Assembly (NCBI RefSeq): GCF_000820305.1 | Contig: NZ_CDBH01000051.1 | Coordinates: 1 to 64,000 of the forward strand | DNA from: Aeromonas dhakensis | GTDB lineage: Bacteria; Pseudomonadota; Gammaproteobacteria; Enterobacterales; Aeromonadaceae | Direction of reading: 5' to 3' | DNA: 64,000 nt | In this document: positions 46,088-57,357 of the stretch, in pieces | Layout of the letters: each line of letters opens with the position of its first letter | How positions within the stretch are numbered: the stretch's first letter is position 1 | Made by a program: the position numbers and the translations under genes | The notes under the pieces: generated by a model | Databases searched by the model: none | What the model saw: the letters and a program-made list of their open reading frames with translations, nothing else | Told to the model about the DNA's origin: nothing

Positions 46088-47752
46088 TCAGCAGGCCAGC
46101 AGTTCGCGGGCGTTGGCCAGGGTGTTGTCGGTGATCTGATCGCCCCCCAGCAGACGGGCCAGCTCGTTGAGACGGGCACTTTGATCCAGCGCCTGCATCT
46201 GGGTTTCGGTGGTCTTGCCGTCGGTGTGCTTGCTCACCACCATGTGCTGGTGCCCCTTGCCTGCGACCTGGGGCAGGTGGGTGACCACCATCACCTGGGT
46301 CGATTCACCCAGCTGGCGCAGCAGGCGCCCTACCACGGCCGCTGTCGGGCCGCTGATCCCCACGTCCACTTCATCGAAGATCAGGGTCGGCGTCGAGATC
46401 TTGCGGGCGCTGATCACCACGATGGCGAGGCTGATACGCGACAGTTCGCCGCCGGAGGCCACCTTGCCGAGCGGCTGGATGGGCTGGCCCGGGTTGGTGG
46501 TGACCATGAACTCCACCCGGTCGATGCCGAGCGGTGACAGGCTGCTCTGGGCATCGGGGCGCACCTCAATGGCGAAGCGGCCGTCCGGCATCGCCAGCTC
46601 GTGCATGCTGGCACTCACCTTGGCGCCGAGCTCTTCGGCATAGCGTTGGCGACTCTGGCTCAGGGCCTCGGCGGCCTGCACGAAGGCCTGGCGGGCCTCG
46701 GCCAGCTCGTCTTCCATCCCCTCCAGCCGCTCTTCGTCGGAGTTGAGGCGCGCCAGATCGGCGGCCAGCTCCTGATGGTGCAGGGCCAGCTCGGCCGGTT
46801 TGACATGGTGCTTGCGGGCCAGGTTGATGGCTTTGGAGAGGCGGCTCTCCAGCTCGTTGAAGCGCTCTGGATCCAGCTCCAGCCGGTCCAGGTAGCTGCG
46901 CAGCTCGCTGTGGCTTTCCTGCACCCCGATCAGGGCCTCGTTGAGCATGCCGAGCACGTCGCCCAGCCGGCTGTCCATGGCGACCAGCCCCTCGGCCCGA
47001 TCGACGACAGTCTGCAGCAGACCGGCGATGGTGGTCTCCTCGTTGTCATAGAGCAGATCCAGACAGGCGCCGCACTCCTGCATCAGCTCGGTGCCGTTGG
47101 CCAGGCGCTGGTGCTCCTCTTCAATCTCTTCAAACTCCCCCTGTTGCAGGGCGAACTCGTCCAGCTCCTGCACCTGGTATTCGATGAGCTGGCGGCGGGC
47201 CTCCCGTTGCTGCTGCTCGGCCTTGAGCCGGTTGAGCTCGTTCTGCAGCTGGCGCCACTGCTGGTAGTGGCGGCGCACCTCATCGAGCAGCAGATGGTGG
47301 CCGGCGTAGCCATCGAGCAGGGCGAGCTGGTAATCGGGTTTGAGCAGCATCTGGTGGGCATGCTGGCCATGGACGTTGACCAGCAGCTGGCCCAGGTTCT
47401 TGAGCTGGGTGAGGGGCACGGGCACGCCGTTGATGTAGCTGCGCGAGCGCCCCTCGGCGGAGATGACCCGCCGCACTATGCATTCCCCTTCGTTTTCCAG
47501 CTCGTTGGTGGCCAGCCAGGCGCGAGCGGCCGGGTTGCCATCCAGCAGGAAGCGGGCGCTGACCTCGCTCTTGTCACTGTCCGGTCGCACCATGCCGGCT
47601 TCGGCACGCTCCCCCAGGCACAGGCCCAGGGCGTCGATGGCGATGGATTTACCCGCCCCGGTCTCACCCGTGATGCAGGTCATGCCCGGTTGCAGATCGA
47701 GTTCGAGAAACTTGACGATGGCGAAGTTGTTGACGGTCAGCTGGGTCAGCAT
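46088..47752 (-). CDS. recN: DNA repair protein RecN
   Basis: A 554-aa SMC-like ATPase acting in double-strand break repair. The N terminus (MLTQLTVNNFAIVKFLELDL) leads to Walker A GETGAGKSIAIDAL at about 31-44. A long coiled coil runs from about 150 to 370. The ABC signature VASGGELSRISLAIVV and Walker B TLIFDEVDVGISG lie near 425-470. Length equals E. coli RecN (553 aa). Two LexA boxes lie between the start and 47820, so SOS induction is expected, as in E. coli. Confidence 0.97.
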   Translation of the reverse strand: MLTQLTVNNFAIVKFLELDLQPGMTCITGETGAGKSIAIDALGLCLGERAEAGMVRPDSDKSEVSARFLLDGNPAARAWLATNELENEGECIVRRVISAEGRSRSYINGVPVPLTQLKNLGQLLVNVHGQHAHQMLLKPDYQLALLDGYAGHHLLLDEVRRHYQQWRQLQNELNRLKAEQQQREARRQLIEYQVQELDEFALQQGEFEEIEEEHQRLANGTELMQECGACLDLLYDNEETTIAGLLQTVVDRAEGLVAMDSRLGDVLGMLNEALIGVQESHSELRSYLDRLELDPERFNELESRLSKAINLARKHHVKPAELALHHQELAADLARLNSDEERLEGMEDELAEARQAFVQAAEALSQSRQRYAEELGAKVSASMHELAMPDGRFAIEVRPDAQSSLSPLGIDRVEFMVTTNPGQPIQPLGKVASGGELSRISLAIVVISARKISTPTLIFDEVDVGISGPTAAVVGRLLRQLGESTQVMVVTHLPQVAGKGHQHMVVSKHTDGKTTETQMQALDQSARLNELARLLGGDQITDNTLANARELLAC

Positions 47753-47777
47753 GGTCTCATCCTGTATGGGCCAACAT

Positions 47778-47819
47778 TACTGTGTATGTATCCAGTATAT
47801 ACTGGTTTTCCATACAGTA
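47778..47819 (-). promoter_or_regulatory. Tandem LexA (SOS) boxes of recN
   Basis: CTG-N10-CAG at 47780-47795 and again at 47802-47817, each flanked TA...TA (TACTGTGTATGTATCCAGTA and TACTGGTTTTCCATACAGTA). Centres are 22 bases apart, two helical turns, 26 and 48 bases before the start codon. Confidence 0.92.
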
Positions 47820-47844
47820 AAGATGTCGCCGCGGGACGGAATGC

Positions 47845-47871
47845 AAAACGGCCCGCGTCAGGGGCCGTTTT
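47845..47871 (-). terminator. Terminator of nadK
   Basis: AAAACGGCCC / GGGCCGTTTT, 10-bp stem with a 7-base loop, between nadK and recN. Confidence 0.85.
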
Positions 47872-47900
47872 GTGAGAAACAGGGAGTGCAGGGCAGGGGA

Positions 47901-48785
47901 TCAGAACAGCTTGCTGCCCCAGCCGAGCTTGTTGCGCAGCACGTGGAAGTAGCTGTAATCCAGCGGATGGACCAGATGCAGCTTGTGGCTGCTCTTCTTG
48001 ATGAGGATCTCGTCCCCCGGGTGGACCGCCAGCGTCACCTGGCCGTCGCAGCTCACCTGCATGGCGTCGTCCTGATTGTCCGGTGAGACCAGCAACCGCA
48101 CTTCGCTGTCGGCGTCCAGCACGATGGGGCGGCTGCTCAGGGTGTGCGGGAACATGGGCACCAGCGTGATGGCGTTGAGCTTGGGGGTGAGGATGGCACC
48201 GCCCGCCGACAGGGAGTAGGCGGTGGAGCCGGTGGGGGTGGCCACTATGATGCCGTCCGAGCGCTGGCTGTACATGAAGCTGCCATCGATGTAGACCTCG
48301 AACTCGATCATGTGGGCGATCTTGCCCGGATGCAGCACCGCCTCGTTGACCGCCAGGTTGTTGGACTTGCGCTCGCCATGGCGATAGACCGCCGCCTCCA
48401 GCAAGAAGCGATGCTCGCTCTTGTAGTGGCCGCACAGCACCTGCTCCAGTGGCAGCAGGTAATCCTGCGGCGAGAGATCGGTGAGAAAGCCGAGGTTGCC
48501 CCGGTTTACCCCGATCACCGCCACGTCGAAGCGCGACAGTACCCGCGCGGCCCCCAGCATGTTGCCGTCACCACCGACCACGATGGCGAGATCCGCCTGC
48601 TGGCCCAGTTGCACCAGATCCATCACGTTCTCGTCCATGATGCCGAGGGCGTGGGCCACCCGGCTCTCTACCAGCACCCGAAAACCGCGGGTGGTCAGGT
48701 ATTGATGCAGGCCGGTCAGGGTCTGGTTGGCCCCTTCGTGGTGGGGCTTGCCAATCAGGGCGATGGTTTTGAACGGAGAATCCAT
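47901..48785 (-). CDS. nadK: NAD kinase
   Basis: A 294-aa ATP-NAD kinase making NADP. Signatures: [10 protein letters not shown] (the GGDG nucleotide loop), [24 protein letters not shown] (NE-x-x-[LV]) and [20 protein letters not shown]. The C terminus includes VSCDGQ. E. coli NadK is 292 aa. ATG 48785 gives the standard N terminus ([14 protein letters not shown]); the frame is open to 49040 but overlaps the heat-shock promoter of divergent grpE. The nadK-grpE-recN order is conserved in related bacteria. Confidence 0.96.
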   Translation of the reverse strand: MDSPFKTIALIGKPHHEGANQTLTGLHQYLTTRGFRVLVESRVAHALGIMDENVMDLVQLGQQADLAIVVGGDGNMLGAARVLSRFDVAVIGVNRGNLGFLTDLSPQDYLLPLEQVLCGHYKSEHRFLLEAAVYRHGERKSNNLAVNEAVLHPGKIAHMIEFEVYIDGSFMYSQRSDGIIVATPTGSTAYSLSAGGAILTPKLNAITLVPMFPHTLSSRPIVLDADSEVRLLVSPDNQDDAMQVSCDGQVTLAVHPGDEILIKKSSHKLHLVHPLDYSYFHVLRNKLGWGSKLF

Positions 48786-48939
48786 GGTCTGTCGGGTCTG
48801 GGATGAGTATTGGGGGGAGTATACCGCGCTTTGGGGGGGATTTGTCTGCTGCCGGCGTGTCCGCTTGCGCCATGGGGCGGGAAAAGGCCGTAAATTGCCT
48901 GTCGCGTCACCTCCTTGGCGATAATGGCGCCCTTTTCCC

Positions 48940-48967
48940 CTTGAAAGCCGGGGATCCATCCCCATAA
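48940..48967 (+). promoter_or_regulatory. Sigma-32 promoter of grpE
   Basis: CTTGAAA (48940-48946), a 13-base spacer and CCCCATAA (48960-48967), an excellent match to the heat-shock consensus. Confidence 0.9.
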
Positions 48968-49051
48968 TAGCGCCAACATAGTCGGCCCGTTGCCGTCCGG
49001 TCGCGCAACCGGAGAATGGGCCCTCATAAGTAACCCGCAATTGGAGATGTC

Positions 49052-49627
49052 ATGAACCACGAAGAACAAAAGGTTGAAGCGATGGAGCAAGTGGAAGCCC
49101 AGCCAGTCGAGCCGACCGATGTAGACAGTGAAGTGACAGCCGAGCAGGCCCGCATTGCCGAGCTGGAGGCGCAGCTGGAAGCTGCCCAGCAAGCCTCTGC
49201 CGAAGAGCGCGAGCGCGCCATTCGTGCCGTCGCCGAAATGGAGAACCTGCGTCGTCGCGCGGCGCAGGACGTGGAGAAGGCGCACAAGTTCGCGCTGGAG
49301 AAGTTCGCCGCCGAGCTCTTGCCGGTGCTGGACAACATGGAGCGTGCCATCGAGCTGGCCGACAAGGAAAACGACGCCCTCAAGCCGATGATCGAAGGGG
49401 TCGAGCTGACCCTGAAATCCATGCAGAGCGGCGTGGCCAAGTTCGGTCTGGCGGCGCTGGATCCGACCAACCAGCCGTTTGACCCCAACGCCCATCAGGC
49501 GATGAGCATGGTGCCGAGTACCGACGTGGCGCCGAACACCGTCATCGCCGTGATGCAGAAAGGCTACGAGCTGAACGGTCGCGTGATCCGTCCGGCCATG
49601 GTCATGGTATCCAAGGCCGTCGACTGA
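49052..49627 (+). CDS. grpE: Nucleotide exchange factor GrpE
   Basis: A 191-aa dimeric co-chaperone that releases ADP from DnaK. An acidic N terminus is followed by a long coiled coil (about 30-85, [15 protein letters not shown], then [20 protein letters not shown]) and the C-terminal beta domain with [28 protein letters not shown] and [25 protein letters not shown]. Length and motifs match E. coli GrpE (197 aa). Driven by a sigma-32 promoter and closed by a terminator, so expressed apart from dnaKJ. Confidence 0.97.
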   Translation: MNHEEQKVEAMEQVEAQPVEPTDVDSEVTAEQARIAELEAQLEAAQQASAEERERAIRAVAEMENLRRRAAQDVEKAHKFALEKFAAELLPVLDNMERAIELADKENDALKPMIEGVELTLKSMQSGVAKFGLAALDPTNQPFDPNAHQAMSMVPSTDVAPNTVIAVMQKGYELNGRVIRPAMVMVSKAVD

Positions 49628-49646
49628 GTCGGTGCTTGATGCCCAG

Positions 49647-49669
49647 GCCCGCCGCTTGGCGGGCTTTTT
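49647..49669 (+). terminator. Terminator of grpE
   Basis: GCCCGCC-GCTT-GGCGGGC followed by TTTTT. Confidence 0.9.
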
Positions 49670-49735
49670 GTTGTGTATCCCTGTGGTGCGTCATGGCCCG
49701 GCCATGACAAAAGGTGGGGTTTTTGCAGGGCGGGG

Positions 49736-49763
49736 CTTGAAGTGGCCACTTGCGACCCCATAT
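49736..49763 (+). promoter_or_regulatory. Sigma-32 promoter of dnaK
   Basis: CTTGAAG (49736-49742), a 13-base spacer and CCCCATAT (49756-49763), with the same geometry as the grpE promoter. Confidence 0.9.
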
Positions 49764-49898
49764 AGGATGCAAGGCCACGGCGGCACAAAAAATTTGATGC
49801 CGGGAGCTTGAAAGCCAGATTGGCAGGCCCCACCTAGCCGTTAACGCATTAAGGCGAGCCCCTCGCCAGTTTATTCAAAGTATTTGGAGATTCGTCAA

Positions 49899-51827
49899 AT
49901 GGGTAAAATCATCGGTATTGACCTGGGTACTACCAACTCCTGCGTCGCTATTCTGGATGGCGACCATGCTCGCGTGATCGAGAACGCGGAAGGCGACCGT
50001 ACTACTCCGTCCATCATTGCCTATGCCGATGACGGCGAAATCCTGGTTGGTCAGCCGGCCAAGCGTCAGGCCATCACCAACCCGAAGAACACGCTGTTCG
50101 CCATCAAGCGTCTGATCGGCCGTCGTTTCGAAGATGACGAAGTACAACGTGACCTGAAAATCATGCCGTACGCCATCGCCAAGGCCGACAACGGTGACGC
50201 CTGGGTCGAGGTGAAAGGCAAGAAAATGGCACCGCCGCAGATCTCTGCCGAAGTGCTGAAAAAGATGAAGAAGACCGCTGAAGACTACCTGGGCGAGCCG
50301 GTCACCGAAGCCGTCATCACTGTACCGGCCTACTTCAACGACGCCCAGCGTCAGGCTACCAAGGATGCCGGTCGCATCGCCGGTCTGGATGTAAAACGCA
50401 TCATCAACGAACCGACTGCCGCGGCTTTCGCCTACGGCGTCAACAAGGTCAAGGGCGAGCGCAAGGTTGCCGTCTATGACTTAGGGGGCGGTACCTTCGA
50501 CATCTCCATCATCGAGATCGACGAAGTGGAAGGCGAAACCACCTTCGAAGTACTGGCGACCAACGGTAACACCCACCTGGGTGGTGAAGACTTCGACAAC
50601 CGCGTCATCAACTACCTGGTTGACGAGTTCAAGCGTGAGCAGGGCATCGACCTGCGCAACGACCAGCTGGCCCTGCAGCGTCTGAAAGATGCCGCCGAGA
50701 AAGCCAAGATCGAGCTCTCTTCTGCCCAGCAGACCGACGTCAACCTGCCGTACATCACTGCCGATGCCACCGGTCCGAAGCACATGAACATCAAGGTAAC
50801 CCGCGCCAAGCTGGAATCCCTGGTGGAAGACATGGTGAAGGACTCTCTGGAGCCGGTTCGTGTCGCCCTGAAAGACTCCGGTCTGGCGGTTGGCGAGATC
50901 GACGACGTGATTCTGGTTGGTGGTCAGACCCGTATGCCACTGGTTCAGAAGACAGTTGCCGAGTTCTTCGGCAAAGAGCCGCGCAAAGACGTCAACCCGG
51001 ACGAAGCCGTGGCCATGGGTGCTGCCATCCAGGGTGCCGTGCTGTCCGGTGACAAGACCGACGTTCTGCTGCTGGACGTGACCCCGCTCTCTCTGGGTAT
51101 CGAAACCATGGGCAGCGTGATGACTGCGCTGATCGAGAAGAACACCACCATCCCGACCAAGAAGTCCCAGGTGTTCTCCACTGCCGAAGACAACCAGTCT
51201 GCCGTGACCATTCACGTGCTGCAGGGTGAGCGCAAGCGCGCCAGCGACAACAAGTCCCTGGGCCAGTTCAACCTGGAAGGCATCCGTCCGGCACCGCGTG
51301 GTCTGCCGCAGATCGAAGTGACCTTCGACATCGACGCCAACGGCATCCTGCACGTCTCCGCCAAAGACAAGGAGACCAACAAGGAGCAGAAGATCACCAT
51401 CCAGGCCTCCTCTGGTCTGTCTGATGACGAGATCGAACGCATGGTACGCGAAGCCGAAGCCAACGCGGCCGAGGACAAGAAGTTTGAAGAGCTGGTGCAG
51501 GCCCGCAACCAGGCTGATGGTCTGGTCCACTCCGTGCGCAAGCAGGTGACCGAAGCCGGTGAAGCCCTGCCTGCCGACGACAAAACCAAGGTCGAAGCTG
51601 CACTGAGCGAGCTGGAAACCGCCATCAAGGGCGACGACAAGGCCGTTATCGAGGCCAAGCAGCAGGCGCTGCTGGAAGCGTCCCAGAAGCTGATGGAGAT
51701 TGCCCAGCAGCAGGCTCAGGCGCAAGGCGCCGCCGGTGCTGACGCCGGTCAGTCCTCCTCTTCCGCCAAGGCTGACGACGACGTGGTCGATGCCGAGTTC
51801 GAAGAAGTGAAAGACGACAAGAAATAA
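49899..51827 (+). CDS. dnaK: Chaperone DnaK (Hsp70)
   Basis: A 642-aa ATP-dependent chaperone. The ATPase domain (1-385) carries [30 protein letters not shown] and [10 protein letters not shown]. The substrate domain has the linker [17 protein letters not shown], and the helical lid ends in an acidic, Ser/Ala-rich tail closing with EEVKDDKK (E. coli ends EEVKDKK). The start is the ATG at 49899, not the frame limit 49884, which lacks the family N terminus. Transcribed from a sigma-32 promoter. Confidence 0.98.
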   Translation: MGKIIGIDLGTTNSCVAILDGDHARVIENAEGDRTTPSIIAYADDGEILVGQPAKRQAITNPKNTLFAIKRLIGRRFEDDEVQRDLKIMPYAIAKADNGDAWVEVKGKKMAPPQISAEVLKKMKKTAEDYLGEPVTEAVITVPAYFNDAQRQATKDAGRIAGLDVKRIINEPTAAAFAYGVNKVKGERKVAVYDLGGGTFDISIIEIDEVEGETTFEVLATNGNTHLGGEDFDNRVINYLVDEFKREQGIDLRNDQLALQRLKDAAEKAKIELSSAQQTDVNLPYITADATGPKHMNIKVTRAKLESLVEDMVKDSLEPVRVALKDSGLAVGEIDDVILVGGQTRMPLVQKTVAEFFGKEPRKDVNPDEAVAMGAAIQGAVLSGDKTDVLLLDVTPLSLGIETMGSVMTALIEKNTTIPTKKSQVFSTAEDNQSAVTIHVLQGERKRASDNKSLGQFNLEGIRPAPRGLPQIEVTFDIDANGILHVSAKDKETNKEQKITIQASSGLSDDEIERMVREAEANAAEDKKFEELVQARNQADGLVHSVRKQVTEAGEALPADDKTKVEAALSELETAIKGDDKAVIEAKQQALLEASQKLMEIAQQQAQAQGAAGADAGQSSSSAKADDDVVDAEFEEVKDDKK

Positions 51828-51837
51828 GCCCGACCCA

Positions 51838-51908
51838 GATGGGCGAAGTCCGCTTCGCCCATCGGCTTGATTCTATGAATTTACGGGCGTTGGGTAACCA
51901 ACGCCCGT
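51838..51908 (+). repeat. Twin hairpins between dnaK and dnaJ
   Basis: Two perfect 11-bp stem-loops with four-base loops stand 19 bases apart: GATGGGCGAAG / CTTCGCCCATC (51838-51848 with 51853-51863) and ACGGGCGTTGG / CCAACGCCCGT (51883-51893 with 51898-51908). Neither is followed by a T run, so they are more likely partial attenuators or message-processing and stability elements that lower dnaJ relative to dnaK. Confidence 0.7.
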
Positions 51909-51941
51909 CTGCGTAACTGCTGATATAGCAATAGGATAAGT

Positions 51942-53084
51942 ATGTCGAAGCGCGATTTCTACGAAGTGCTGGGGGTATCGAAAGATGCCGACGAGCGCGA
52001 GATCAAGAAGGCGTACAAGCGTCTGGCCATGAAGTATCACCCTGACCGCAATCAGGGGGATGCCGGTGCCGAAGATAAGTTCAAAGAGGTCAAGGAAGCT
52101 TACGAGATCCTGACCGATGCCAACCTGCGTGCCCGCTATGACCAGTACGGCCACGCCGGCGTGGATCAGAGCCAGGGTGGCGGTGGCCACGGCGGCTTTG
52201 GCGGTGGCGCCGATTTCGGCGACATCTTCGGCGACGTGTTTGGCGATATTTTCGGTGGCAGCCGTGGTGGTGGCCGTCGCGGTCCGGCCCGTGGCTCCGA
52301 CCTGCGCTACACCATGGAGCTGACCCTGGAAGAGGCGGTGCGCGGGGTCTCCAAGGAGATCAAGGTACCGACTCTGGTCCACTGCGAAGTGTGCAACGGC
52401 TCCGGTGCTCACACCGGCAGCTCTGCCCAGACCTGCCCGACCTGCCACGGCTCCGGCCAGGTGCAGATGCGTCAGGGCTTCTTTGCAGTGCAGCAACCCT
52501 GCCCCCATTGTCATGGTCGCGGCAAGATCATCAAGGATCCGTGCCGCAAGTGCCACGGCGAAGGACGCTACCAGAAGACCAAGACCCTGTCGGTCAAGAT
52601 CCCGGCTGGCGTCGACACTGGCGATCGCATCCGTCTCTCCGGCGAAGGGGAAGCGGGGGAGGCCGGCGCACCGGCGGGCGATCTGTACGTACAGGTGCAC
52701 GTCAAGGAGCACGAGATCTTCGTGCGTGACGGCAACAACCTCTACTGCGAAGTGCCCATCAGCTTTACCGCGGCAGCCCTGGGTGGCGAGATCGAAGTGC
52801 CGACCCTGGATGGCCGGGTCAAGCTCAAGGTCACTCCTGAGACCCAGACCGGCAAGATGTTCCGCATGCGGGGCAAGGGCGTCAAGTCCGTGCGCTCCGG
52901 CCAGGTGGGGGATCTGATGTGCAAGGTGGTGGTGGAGACCCCGGTCAAGCTGACCGAGCAGCAAAAAGAGCTGCTGCGCCAGCTAGATGAATCCTTCAGC
53001 GGTGCTGCCGCCAAGACCCACAAGCCGAAATCGGAAGGCTTCTTCGAAGGGGTGAAACGCTTCTTCGACGATCTGACCAGCTGA
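51942..53084 (+). CDS. dnaJ: Chaperone DnaJ (Hsp40)
   Basis: A 380-aa type I J protein. The J domain (1-70) includes the HPD motif in [10 protein letters not shown] Gly/Phe-rich linker (about 75-115) follows, then four zinc-binding CxxCxGxG repeats ([32 protein letters not shown]; about 145-205), and two C-terminal substrate-binding domains. It delivers clients to DnaK and stimulates its ATPase. About 114 bases downstream of dnaK, probably read from the same heat-shock promoter through the twin hairpins. Start preceded by AGGATAAGT. Confidence 0.98.
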   Translation: MSKRDFYEVLGVSKDADEREIKKAYKRLAMKYHPDRNQGDAGAEDKFKEVKEAYEILTDANLRARYDQYGHAGVDQSQGGGGHGGFGGGADFGDIFGDVFGDIFGGSRGGGRRGPARGSDLRYTMELTLEEAVRGVSKEIKVPTLVHCEVCNGSGAHTGSSAQTCPTCHGSGQVQMRQGFFAVQQPCPHCHGRGKIIKDPCRKCHGEGRYQKTKTLSVKIPAGVDTGDRIRLSGEGEAGEAGAPAGDLYVQVHVKEHEIFVRDGNNLYCEVPISFTAAALGGEIEVPTLDGRVKLKVTPETQTGKMFRMRGKGVKSVRSGQVGDLMCKVVVETPVKLTEQQKELLRQLDESFSGAAAKTHKPKSEGFFEGVKRFFDDLTS

Positions 53085-53104
53085 TCTTCGCGACCCTGAT
53101 ATCA

Positions 53105-53133
53105 AGAGCCGGCCCTGTGCCGGCTCTTTTTTT
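53105..53133 (+). terminator. Terminator of dnaKJ
   Basis: AGAGCCGGC / GCCGGCTCT with a 5-base loop and a 7-base T run. Confidence 0.93.
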
Positions 53134-53241
53134 GCCCCAGCTTTAGCAAGGTCCCACGCTTATTGAGTGGATCCCGATGAGGGATCTTCCTCACAACTTC
53201 CGCCAATTCCTGCTGTACGAATGTTATCCCGCTCACACTTG

Positions 53242-53259
53242 AGCTGAAACGGTTTAGCT
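53242..53259 (+). promoter_or_regulatory. ScrR operator 1 (upstream of scrY)
   Basis: AGCTGAA-ACGG-TTTAGCT, an 18-bp imperfect palindrome of the LacI-family type (7-base arms, 4-base centre, one mismatch). Confidence 0.75.
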
Positions 53260-53272
53260 GGTGTATTGAGTT

Positions 53273-53290
53273 AGCTAAATTGGTTTAGCT
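53273..53290 (+). promoter_or_regulatory. ScrR operator 2 (upstream of scrY)
   Basis: AGCTAAA-TTGG-TTTAGCT, perfect 7-base arms. Its centre lies 31 bases from operator 1, about three helical turns, allowing cooperative binding. Confidence 0.8.
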
Positions 53291-53336
53291 ATGCTCTTGT
53301 CGTCGATAACAACAGGCCCGACCGGGCAACAGATGA

Positions 53337-54839
<1,503 letters not shown>

Positions 54840-54889
54840 TTCGTTATCCCGATCACAAAAATGGCAGCCGGCGGCGGGATCTGTTGGTT

Positions 54890-54907
54890 GGCTAAAACGG
54901 TTTAGCT
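54890..54907 (+). promoter_or_regulatory. ScrR operator 3 (upstream of scrK)
   Basis: GGCTAAA-ACGG-TTTAGCT, the same palindrome with one outer mismatch, 69 bases before scrK. It indicates a second ScrR-controlled promoter for scrKABR. Confidence 0.8.
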
Positions 54908-54975
54908 GATAATGCCAACCAACAAAACAGAGTCCGGGTTTGACTGTCGATCCGATGCAGCAGTGGAGTAGCAAG

Positions 54976-55911
54976 GTGACGAATCGTGTGTGGGTAATGG
55001 GGGATGCGGTGGTGGACTTGATCCCGGAAGGGGGGCAGCACTACCTCAGGTGTCCGGGGGGCGCGCCGGCCAACGTGGCGGTCGGGGTGGCCCGGCTTGG
55101 CGGAGAGTCGGCCTTTATCGGCCGGGTCGGCGCGGATCCCTTCGGCCGCTTTATGGCCGACACCCTGGCCAGCGAAGGGGTCGACACCCGTCACTTGATC
55201 CTGGATCCGGCCCATAGTACCAGCACGGTGTTGGTGGAGCTCGATGAGGCAGGGGAGCGCAGCTTCACCTTTATGGTGAGGCCCAGCGCGGATCAGTTCC
55301 TGACCCCCACGGATCTGCCGGTCTTCCAGGCCGGGCAGTGGCTGCTGACCTGCTCCATCGCGCTCGCCAACGAGCCGGTACGCAGCAGCTGCCTGCAAGC
55401 CATGGCGACCATCAAGGCGGCAGGGGGGCGGGTCTGCTTCGACCCCAATCTGAGGCCCGAGGTGTGGGGCAACCCCGCCGAGATGCTGCCCGTGGTGCGC
55501 GAGGCCATTGCGCAGGCGGACGTGGTCAAGCTCTCGCTGGAGGAGCTGCAACTGCTAAGCGGTCTGGACGATCTGGCTGCGGGGCTCGCCACCATTTCAG
55601 GCCCGACCCTGGTGCTGGTGACCCGGGGGGCGGCCGGCGTGGTGGTTCGCCTCGGCGGCGAGCTGCTGGAGTGGGTGGGGCTCAAAGTGGTGTCAATCGA
55701 CACCACTGGGGCGGGGGATGCCTTCGTTGCCGGTTTGCTGGCGGCCTTGGCCGAACGGACCTCGCTGCCCGTTCTGGATGAGCTGCCTGCCATCCTGGCC
55801 CGGGCCCACGGCTGCGGGGCGCTGGCTACCACCGCCAAGGGGGCGATGACGGCGCTGCCGAGTCGCATCGAACTGGATGCCTTTTTGCGATCGGGTGCAA
55901 GCGGCTGTTGA
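54976..55911 (+). CDS. scrK: Fructokinase ScrK
   Basis: A 311-aa PfkB-family sugar kinase phosphorylating the fructose released from sucrose-6-phosphate. The N terminus VWVMGDAVVDLIPEGG and CPGGAPANVAVGVARLGG match ScrK closely. The C-terminal PfkB signature is IDTTGAGDAFVAGLLAAL, with catalytic Asp in GAGD. The start is taken as GTG at 54976 because GGAG lies seven bases before it; an ATG at 54955 has no ribosome site. Followed by scrA after 81 bases. Confidence 0.92.
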   Translation: MTNRVWVMGDAVVDLIPEGGQHYLRCPGGAPANVAVGVARLGGESAFIGRVGADPFGRFMADTLASEGVDTRHLILDPAHSTSTVLVELDEAGERSFTFMVRPSADQFLTPTDLPVFQAGQWLLTCSIALANEPVRSSCLQAMATIKAAGGRVCFDPNLRPEVWGNPAEMLPVVREAIAQADVVKLSLEELQLLSGLDDLAAGLATISGPTLVLVTRGAAGVVVRLGGELLEWVGLKVVSIDTTGAGDAFVAGLLAALAERTSLPVLDELPAILARAHGCGALATTAKGAMTALPSRIELDAFLRSGASGC

Positions 55912-55992
55912 TCCGCGGCTAGAAGCCCGGGTCGACAGACCCTACTCTCATGTGACATGGGCCTGCCGACGGCGGGCCATAAGAGGAAGAAT

Positions 55993-57357
55993 ATGAATAT
56001 CAGTGCGATAGCCAAGGATCTTGTGTCCCTGCTCGGGGGCAAGGAGAACATCGTCAGCGCCGCCCACTGCGCCACCCGGCTGCGGCTGGTGCTGGCGGAC
56101 GACAGCAAGGTGAACAAGGCCGCCATCGACAAGCTGGACGGGGTCAAGGGGTGCTTCAGCAACGCCGGCCAGATCCAGGTGATCTTCGGTACCGGCCTGG
56201 TCAACAAGGTCCATGCGGAGTTCGTGGCCCTGACCGGTGCCGGCACCGCCAGCAAGGCGGAGCTGACCGACCTGGCGACGGCCAAGCTCAACGTGGCCCA
56301 GCGCCTGGCACGGACCCTCTCCAACATCTTCGTGCCCATCATTCCGGCCATCGTCGCCTCCGGCCTGCTGATGGGGCTGCTCGGCATGGTGCGCACCTAT
56401 GGCTGGGTCAACGCCGACAGCGCGCTGTTCATCATGCTGGACATGTTCAGCTCGGCGGCCTTTGTCATCCTGCCGATCCTCATCGGCTTCACCGCGGCGC
56501 GCGAATTCGGCGGCAACCCCTATCTGGGGGCGACCCTCGGCGGCATTCTCACCCACCCGGCCCTGACCAACGCCTGGGGCGTGGCGGGGGGCTTCAAGAC
56601 CATGGACTTCTTCGGGCTCGATGTCGCCATGATCGGCTATCAGGGCACCGTCTTCCCGGTGCTCTTGGCGGTCTGGTTCATGTCCCACCTGGAGAAGCAG
56701 CTGAGAAGGCGCGTCCCCGACGCCCTGGATCTCATCCTCACGCCGTTCCTGACCGTCATCATCACCGGCTTCGTGGCGCTGCTCTTCATCGGCCCCGCCG
56801 GGCGGGTGCTGGGGGATGGCATCTCGTTCGGCCTGAGCGCCCTCTATGAGCAGGCGGGCTGGCTGGCGGGCCTGGTGTTTGGCGGCACTTATTCGCTTAT
56901 CGTCATCACCGGCATCCACCACAGCTTCCACGCCATCGAGGCGGGCCTGCTGGCGAACCCGGCCATCGGCGTCAACTTCCTGCTGCCCATCTGGGCCATG
57001 GCGAACGTGGCCCAGGGCGGCGCCTGTCTCGCGGTCTACTTCAAGACCCGCGACGTGAAGATCAAGGCCATCACGGTGCCGGCGGCCATGTCCTGCCTGC
57101 TCGGCATCACGGAGGCGGCCATCTTCGGCGTCAACCTGCGCTACATCAAGCCCTTCCTGGCCGGCCTGTTCGGCGGAGCCTGCGGCGGCGCCTACGTGGT
57201 GGCGGCCAAGGTGGGCATGACGGCGGTCGGCCTGACCGGCATTCCGGGCATGGCCATCGTCCAGCCCATGAGCCTCATCCACTACGTCATCGGCCTGGTG
57301 ATCGCCTTTGGTGCAGCCTTCGTCGCCTCCTACCTGCTCAAGTACAAGGTGGAGTGA
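55993..57357 (+). CDS. scrA: Sucrose-specific PTS enzyme IIBC
   Basis: A 454-aa inner-membrane permease that imports and phosphorylates sucrose to sucrose-6-phosphate. The N-terminal EIIB domain (1-85) has the phosphocysteine in SAAHCATRLRLVL (Cys at about 26). The EIIC domain (about 105-450) has some 8-10 helices with PIIPAIVASGLLMGLLG, LPILIGFTAAREFGGNPYLG and ITGIHHSFHAIEAGL, the sugar-binding region. No EIIA is attached, so it must borrow glucose EIIA (Crr). ATG 55993 follows AGAGGAAG. It overlaps scrB by one base (TGATG). Confidence 0.95.
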   Translation: MNISAIAKDLVSLLGGKENIVSAAHCATRLRLVLADDSKVNKAAIDKLDGVKGCFSNAGQIQVIFGTGLVNKVHAEFVALTGAGTASKAELTDLATAKLNVAQRLARTLSNIFVPIIPAIVASGLLMGLLGMVRTYGWVNADSALFIMLDMFSSAAFVILPILIGFTAAREFGGNPYLGATLGGILTHPALTNAWGVAGGFKTMDFFGLDVAMIGYQGTVFPVLLAVWFMSHLEKQLRRRVPDALDLILTPFLTVIITGFVALLFIGPAGRVLGDGISFGLSALYEQAGWLAGLVFGGTYSLIVITGIHHSFHAIEAGLLANPAIGVNFLLPIWAMANVAQGGACLAVYFKTRDVKIKAITVPAAMSCLLGITEAAIFGVNLRYIKPFLAGLFGGACGGAYVVAAKVGMTAVGLTGIPGMAIVQPMSLIHYVIGLVIAFGAAFVASYLLKYKVE

